Assembly: GCF_003046185.1 (NCBI RefSeq)
Contig: NZ_PZZL01000005.1
Span: 248,001-312,000, forward strand
DNA length: 64,000 bases
Source: Phreatobacter oligotrophus
GTDB lineage: Bacteria > Pseudomonadota > Alphaproteobacteria > Rhizobiales > Phreatobacteraceae
Direction of reading: 5' to 3'
A program made the translations under genes and the position numbers. Below, in pieces: positions 59,844 to 64,000 of the stretch (positions are counted from its first letter, which is position 1; each line of letters starts with the position of its first letter). Under the pieces are notes generated by a model. The model searched no databases. It saw only the letters and a list, made by a program, of their open reading frames with translations, and was not told the DNA's origin.

Positions 59844-62171
59844 CAGCTTCGGCTTGACGTCGACCGAGGGCACGTCGAAGGCGTGGGGCTTTTCGCCCCG
59901 CCGCCAGATCTCCACCATGCCCTCATAGGCCCGGCCGAGATGCTCGGCGAAGCGCGCGGGATCGAAGAGCGGCATCGTGTCCCGGCGGCGCAGCAGGTCC
60001 TCGCGCATCGCCGCGGCCGTGCCCGGGTCGTTGCCGAGCGCGATGGCCTTGGCGACATATTCGTCGAGGTCGGTGGCCACGAGGTGCGGCACGCCGGCCG
60101 CCGTGACGATGCTGCCCGAGACGCGGGAGATGAAGGAGCGGCCGGCCAGGGCCAGCAGGGGCGCGCCCATCCAGATCGCATCGCTCGCGGTGGTGTGCGA
60201 GCCGACCGGGAACGTGTCGAGGGCAAGGTCCACCAGGCCGTAGCGGGCAAGGTGCATCTCGTTCGACAAGGTCGGCGCAGCCACGATCCGCGACGGGTCG
60301 ACGCCATGCGCCTCGGTCCGGGCCTTCAGGCGATCGGCCGTTGCATCATCCTTGATGAGGAGCCACAGCACCGATCCCGGCACGCCCTTCAGGATGTCCA
60401 TCCAGGCCCCGAAAACGGGAGCGTTGATCTTGTAGACCTGGTTGAACGAGGCGAAGACGAAGCCGGTCTCGGGCAACCCCACCATCTCGCGGGTCGGTGT
60501 CTCCACCACCTCGCGCATGCGGTTGTTGGGCTGGTAGCAATCGGGAAGCCTCACCACCGCCTCGCTGTGGTCCGACTCGGCGGAGGGCGGGATGATGAAG
60601 GGGTCGGCGATGATGTAGTCGGTCTCGGCGAAGCCATAGGTGCCGGGATAGCCGAGCCAGTTCACCTGGATCGGTGCCGGCCGGTGCTTCAGGGCGGCAA
60701 GGCGCGAGCCACGCGTATAGCCTTTCAGATCGACGAGCACATGCACGCCGTCCTCCCGCACGAGCTCCGTGAACTCCTCGTCCGACAGGGCGACGATGTC
60801 GCGGAAATGCTCGACAGCCGCCCGGGCCCTCTCGCGATCGGGATTGTCGGGGCTGGCGTCGTAGGAATAGGCGAAGACCTCGAAGCGGGACCGGTCGGTC
60901 GCCTCAAGCGTCTCCACGATCAGCTTCATCGTGGCGTGGTTGTGGAAGTCGTTCGAGAAATAGCCGATGCGCAGCCGCTCGCCGGGAGCCGGCGGCCGGA
61001 TGGAGGGCAAGCTCGGCGGAGCAGAGGGTCCTCCCATGCGGTCGGCGCGCTGGATGGCCGCGAGTTTGTGGACGGCCGGATCGTCCGTTAGCGACATGAC
61101 GACGAAGGGCGACATGCTCGATCCGGCGATGCGGTCCTCCAGGGGATGCAGCGCAGCCTTCATCTCCTCGAACAGGTCGAAATCGCCCACATGGGCAGCC
61201 GAGTGGCCGATGGTGGACTGCAGCACGGCATTGTCGGCGATGCGTTCCCGCACCAGCGATCCGAAGTCGACGACGAGCCGGTGAGCCGACATGTCGGACA
61301 GAAGGGCAATGAGCCGGTCCAGCATGTCCAGCCGGACGCCGCTGGATGACACCAGGGCCGCCTGAGCCTTCGCAGCGCCGATCTTGTCGTCCTTGGCAAC
61401 GAGCGCCATCACCTTGAAAAGCGCCGCCCAACGGTCGTCCGGGATGGAGGCCAGGACCTGGTCGGCACCGGCGATCGCGTCGTCGTTGCGTCCATCCTGG
61501 ATGGCCTGGCCGATCGGGTAGAGGTGCATGACCGCGGCGAGGTCCTCCAGCCGTCCGCCGAGGCGCAGGGACGCGGCATTGACCACACCTGTCGAGGCGA
61601 AGACCGCGCCGTGTGGGAGCCAGGCGAAGGCGTCGGCAAGGTGCTGCGCACGCTGGGCTTCGGCGAGGGCCTCCTCGTCCTTCCCCGCCGATAGGGCCAG
61701 CATCATCCTCAGCGCGGCCACCTTGGCGTGGGTCGTATCGCCCAGACGGGCGGCAATCTGGGTGGCGATCTCATCGTTCCCGGCGCGGGCCATGCACCAG
61801 GCGAAGCTGACGAAGGCGTCGGTGCGCGAGGGGTCGCTGCGGGCGAGCGCGAGCCAAAGCTGGCTGGCCGCGATGATGTCGCCGAGGGCGAGGTGGCTCG
61901 CAGCCAGGCCGTTCATCGTATCGGGGTCGGTCGAGCCGGCATGTCGCGCAATGAAGTCGGAAGCGGCGTCCCGTGCAGCGACACCTTCGGCCAGGAGGTC
62001 GCGATGCGCCATGTCGCCGGGCTGGGCCATGACAAGCTGGCGAGCGATACGGACGGCGATGCTCGCCTCGCCACGCTTCAGGGCGTAGCGCGCCGCGCCG
62101 GTGGCATATTCCACCGCATGGCGCGTGGTGCGTTCGTCGAGCGGGCGCGCCCATTGCACTGACGTGGCCAT
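59826..62171 (-). CDS. TPR plus GT41 (OGT/SPINDLY-like) glycosyltransferase, candidate flagellin glycosyltransferase
   Basis: The 781-residue protein has an N-terminal alpha-helical, TPR-like half (~1-385) and a C-terminal GT41 domain with RIGYFSNDFHNHATMKLIVE, LVDLKGYTRGSRLAALKHRP, VNWLGYPGTYGFAETDYIIA, FASFNQVYKINAPVFGAWMD, LARYGLVDLALDTFPVGSHT and TASDAIWMGAPLLALAG. This layout matches Caulobacter FlmG, which glycosylates flagellins. Two flagellin genes follow upstream on the same strand, which supports that role. GGGGAG lies before ATG 62171. Its last 18 bp overlap the end of dnaE2. Confidence 0.87.
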   Translation of the reverse strand: MATSVQWARPLDERTTRHAVEYATGAARYALKRGEASIAVRIARQLVMAQPGDMAHRDLLAEGVAARDAASDFIARHAGSTDPDTMNGLAASHLALGDIIAASQLWLALARSDPSRTDAFVSFAWCMARAGNDEIATQIAARLGDTTHAKVAALRMMLALSAGKDEEALAEAQRAQHLADAFAWLPHGAVFASTGVVNAASLRLGGRLEDLAAVMHLYPIGQAIQDGRNDDAIAGADQVLASIPDDRWAALFKVMALVAKDDKIGAAKAQAALVSSSGVRLDMLDRLIALLSDMSAHRLVVDFGSLVRERIADNAVLQSTIGHSAAHVGDFDLFEEMKAALHPLEDRIAGSSMSPFVVMSLTDDPAVHKLAAIQRADRMGGPSAPPSLPSIRPPAPGERLRIGYFSNDFHNHATMKLIVETLEATDRSRFEVFAYSYDASPDNPDRERARAAVEHFRDIVALSDEEFTELVREDGVHVLVDLKGYTRGSRLAALKHRPAPIQVNWLGYPGTYGFAETDYIIADPFIIPPSAESDHSEAVVRLPDCYQPNNRMREVVETPTREMVGLPETGFVFASFNQVYKINAPVFGAWMDILKGVPGSVLWLLIKDDATADRLKARTEAHGVDPSRIVAAPTLSNEMHLARYGLVDLALDTFPVGSHTTASDAIWMGAPLLALAGRSFISRVSGSIVTAAGVPHLVATDLDEYVAKAIALGNDPGTAAAMREDLLRRRDTMPLFDPARFAEHLGRAYEGMVEIWRRGEKPHAFDVPSVDVKPKLSVEVA

Positions 62172-62300
62172 CTGCGTCTCCCCTGCGCACGACAGGACGG
62201 CGCCGCGCGAGCCGCAGGGCCGTCCGTTAACGCAGTCTTGCCGAAGCTGGTTAACGTCCCTCTAACGCATCGCCTCGCGGCGCCGGGAAGGCTGCAAACG

Positions 62301-62326
62301 AAAAGGGCGGCCCGAGGCCCGCCCTT
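62301..62326 (-). terminator. Terminator after flagellin gene 1
   Basis: AAGGGCGGCC pairs with GGCCCGCCCTT (one bulged C), 25 bases after the flagellin stop. Read on the minus strand it ends in CCCTTTT. It is close in sequence to the terminator of the second flagellin gene. Confidence 0.8.
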
Positions 62327-62350
62327 CCCAGTTGTCTCCGAGGTGTGGAC

Positions 62351-63445
62351 TTACCGGAGGAACTGCAGGACCTGCTGGTCGCCCTGGGAGGCGAAGGACA
62401 GGGCCGAGGTGGCGAGCTGGGCGCGGGTGTTGAGGGCCAGCAGGTTCGCACCCTCTTCGTTCTGGTCGGCCAGCGTCAGGTTGTCGGCGCCGCCCTTCAG
62501 GGTGTTGATCATGGACTTGGTGAAGTCCTGGCGGTTCTGCACCACCGAGAGGTTCGAACCGAAGGCCGAGGACTGCGACCGCAGCGAGTTCATCGCCGTC
62601 GTGAGCTTGCCGAGGATCGAGTCGAGGCTCGAGTCGCTGTCCGCCACCGAGGTGACCTGCGCGTCGATGCCGAGGTTGCTCGAGTTGATGGCCTTGCCGC
62701 CCTTCGACTGGATCGTCACCGAGGACGAGCCGGTCTCGTTGAAGGTGATCGCCAGGGAGTCGCCGCGCAGCAGGTTGATGCCGTTGAAGGAGGCGTCTTC
62801 CGCGGTGCGGTCGAGCTGCTGGCGCAGGTCGTTGAACTGCGTGATCAGGTCAGCGCGGACAGTGTTGCCGCCAACGGTGCTGCCGGTGCCGACCGAGCCC
62901 GAGTTGGTGACGGTCAGATCAGCGGTCGAGAGGTTCTCGATGCGCAGCTTGCCGTTATCGTTCGAGGCGCGGACCTTGCCGGTCAGCGAGCTGTTATTGT
63001 TGATGTTCTTGACGACGTCGTCGATCGTGTCGGTGGACGTCACGGAGATGTTGACGGCGGTGGAGCCAACCGCGCCGTTCGAGATCGAAACGGTACCAGC
63101 GGCGCCGGCCGTGAAGCTGTAGCTGTCGCCCTTCCAGGACTTGTCCTGACGAGCCTGGCGGATCGTCGACTGCAGCGACTCGACGGTCTTGGTGATCGAC
63201 TTCAGGCCGTTGTCGGCGGCTTCGAGGGTCTTGATGCCGTTCGACATGCCGTCGAGCAGGGCACCGAGGTCGTTACCGCGCGAGTTGAGCGCAGCGGCGG
63301 TGAAGAAGTTGGTCGGGTTGTCGAGGGCCGAGTTGACCTTCTTGCCCGAGGCCAGGCGGCCCTGAATGACTTCGCGGTTCGAAGCGATGTTCTGCAGGGC
63401 GAGGAGGTTCGAGCGGACGCCGCGCGAGATGGTGATGTCAGACAT
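62351..63445 (-). CDS. fliC: Flagellin (copy 1)
   Basis: The 364-residue filament subunit starts MSDITISRGVRSNLLALQNI, has the N-terminal flagellin domain (RLASGKKVNSALDNPTNFF), a Ser/Thr/Asn-rich middle (~110-230) that would be surface exposed and is a plausible O-glycan target, and the C-terminal domain (QNRQDFTKSMINTLKGGADN ... QQVLQFLR). It lacks a signal peptide, as expected for type III export. A strong AGGAGAGGG lies ahead of ATG 63445. The next flagellin starts upstream on the same strand. Confidence 0.96.
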   Translation of the reverse strand: MSDITISRGVRSNLLALQNIASNREVIQGRLASGKKVNSALDNPTNFFTAAALNSRGNDLGALLDGMSNGIKTLEAADNGLKSITKTVESLQSTIRQARQDKSWKGDSYSFTAGAAGTVSISNGAVGSTAVNISVTSTDTIDDVVKNINNNSSLTGKVRASNDNGKLRIENLSTADLTVTNSGSVGTGSTVGGNTVRADLITQFNDLRQQLDRTAEDASFNGINLLRGDSLAITFNETGSSSVTIQSKGGKAINSSNLGIDAQVTSVADSDSSLDSILGKLTTAMNSLRSQSSAFGSNLSVVQNRQDFTKSMINTLKGGADNLTLADQNEEGANLLALNTRAQLATSALSFASQGDQQVLQFLR

Positions 63446-63694
63446 GGATACTGCCCTCTCCTAGGGACCCCTGCTTCTGAGGGGATAACGAAACGCAACC
63501 TCCACTTCCTGGGAGGGCCCTCAGTTCTCGAAGGCCCGGACAGTCTGCAGCCGACATCGTTAACAAAGCGCATACGGGCAGGAACTTTTTACCATCTCCG
63601 CTGACGGAGCATTATCCTTGATCTTTCGTTGCCGCCGTAAGCCCTTGGCTCGCCATGGAAAGAGGCCGTGGCGCAGCGGCCCCGCGACAACGAA
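63446..63694. other. Leader and spacer between the two flagellin genes
   Basis: This ~250-bp stretch should contain the promoter and 5' leader of flagellin copy 1. The ribosome site (AGGAGAGGG) is clear. A somewhat AT-rich piece (63560-63625) could hold the promoter, but I see no convincing sigma-28 or sigma-54 match. No gene is present. Confidence 0.6.
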
Positions 63695-63720
63695 AAAGGG
63701 CGGCCCGAAGGCCGCCCTTT
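63695..63720 (-). terminator. Terminator after flagellin gene 2
   Basis: A perfect 11-bp stem, AAAGGGCGGCC/GGCCGCCCTTT, with the loop CGAA (TTCG tetraloop in the minus-strand RNA), followed by TTCG. It is 21 bases after the flagellin stop. Confidence 0.9.
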
Positions 63721-63741
63721 CCGTCGTCCCGTGAAGGGAGA

Positions 63742-64000
63742 TCAGCGGAGGAACTGCAGGACCTGCTGGTCGCCCTGGGAGGCGAAGGACAGGGCCGAGG
63801 TGGCGAGCTGGGCGCGGGTGTTGAGCGCCAGCAGGTTCGCACCCTCTTCGTTCTGGTCGGCCAGCGTCAGGTTGTCGGCGCCGCCCTTCAGGGTGTTCAT
63901 CATGGACTTGGTGAAGTCCTGACGGTTCTGCACCATGGAGAGGTTCGCACCGAAGGCCGAGGACTGCGAGCGGAGCGAGTTCAGCGCCGTCGACAGCTTG
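63742..64000 (-). CDS. fliC: Flagellin (copy 2), C-terminal part; 5' end outside window
   Basis: The last ~85 codons of a second flagellin, ending in the same QQVLQFLR. Over the shared C-terminal domain it differs from copy 1 at only a few residues (for example STAL/TTAM, GANLSMV/GSNLSVV and SMMNT/SMINT). The stop is at 63742. It indicates tandem flagellin genes continuing to the right of the window. Confidence 0.95.
   Translation of the reverse strand, partial: KLSTALNSLRSQSSAFGANLSMVQNRQDFTKSMMNTLKGGADNLTLADQNEEGANLLALNTRAQLATSALSFASQGDQQVLQFLR

Noticed and set aside
63560-63625. Possible sigma-28 flagellin promoter (minus-strand TAAAAAGTTCC)
   Set aside because: The -10 partner GCCGATAA is not found at the right spacing, so the match is too weak to call.

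Overview
This 64-kb window looks like the chromosome of a high-GC alphaproteobacterium, most likely a member of the Hyphomicrobiales (Rhizobiales); the genus cannot be fixed from sequence alone. The grounds are the strong G/C third-position bias, an alphaproteobacterial LexA operator (GAAC-N7-GAAC) ahead of an imuA-imuB-dnaE2 cassette, a FixK/FnrN-type regulator beside a ccoNOQP-ccoGHIS cluster, a Usg-family gene, and tandem short flagellins next to a GT41-type glycosyltransferase. I see no prophage, integrase, transposase, CRISPR array or rRNA. The only RNA gene found is one tRNA-Arg(ACG).

Region 1 (1-12.4 kb) is a phosphonate uptake and C-P lyase locus. It holds the end of phnC, two phnD paralogues, phnE1 and phnE2, a convergent phnF repressor, then phnGHIJKLMN and an FkbM-type methyltransferase. 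The phnF/phnG spacer has a Pho-box-like direct repeat and an inverted repeat that could be the PhnF operator. Two palindromic repeat elements have entered this operon. One lies inside phnH and is read through in frame, adding about 45 residues. The other lies between phnJ and phnK and carries an 82-codon open frame that overlaps both neighbours by ATGA.

Region 2 (12.4-23.1 kb) holds a secreted phytase-like esterase, a flavoprotein that has lost the disulfide-reductase active site beside an orphan histidine kinase, tRNA-Arg, a shikimate-dehydrogenase-family gene, a chemotaxis receptor, a four-helix membrane protein, a cobalamin-binding-type protein, and a DUF47/PiT phosphate transport pair. 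Region 3 (23.1-27.4 kb) is a run of small hydrophilic or low-complexity genes, a CinA C-terminal-type amidase, a DUF892 ferritin-like protein and a MerR regulator, followed by an AT-rich non-coding island with two palindromes.

Region 4 (27.4-40.8 kb) starts with an orphan NodT-type outer-membrane lipoprotein and continues with a micro-oxic respiration block: a SafE-like protein and hemN divergent from ccoNOQP (cbb3 oxidase), then ccoGHIS, a small GNAT-like gene, and an Fnr/FixK regulator with the Cys ligands for a 4Fe-4S cluster. FNR-type sites lie ahead of hemN/ccoN (two), ccoG (one) and fnr (one), so the block appears to form one regulon under its own regulator.

Region 5 (40.8-64 kb) holds an ABC-2 exporter, the tamA-tamB outer-membrane assembly pair, a methyltransferase, groES-groEL with a CIRCE element and an RpoH-like promoter, usg, a phospholipase-D-fold protein with one incomplete HKD motif, the SOS mutagenesis cassette imuA-imuB-dnaE2, a TPR/GT41 glycosyltransferase probably acting on flagellin, and two tandem flagellin genes, the second cut by the window end.
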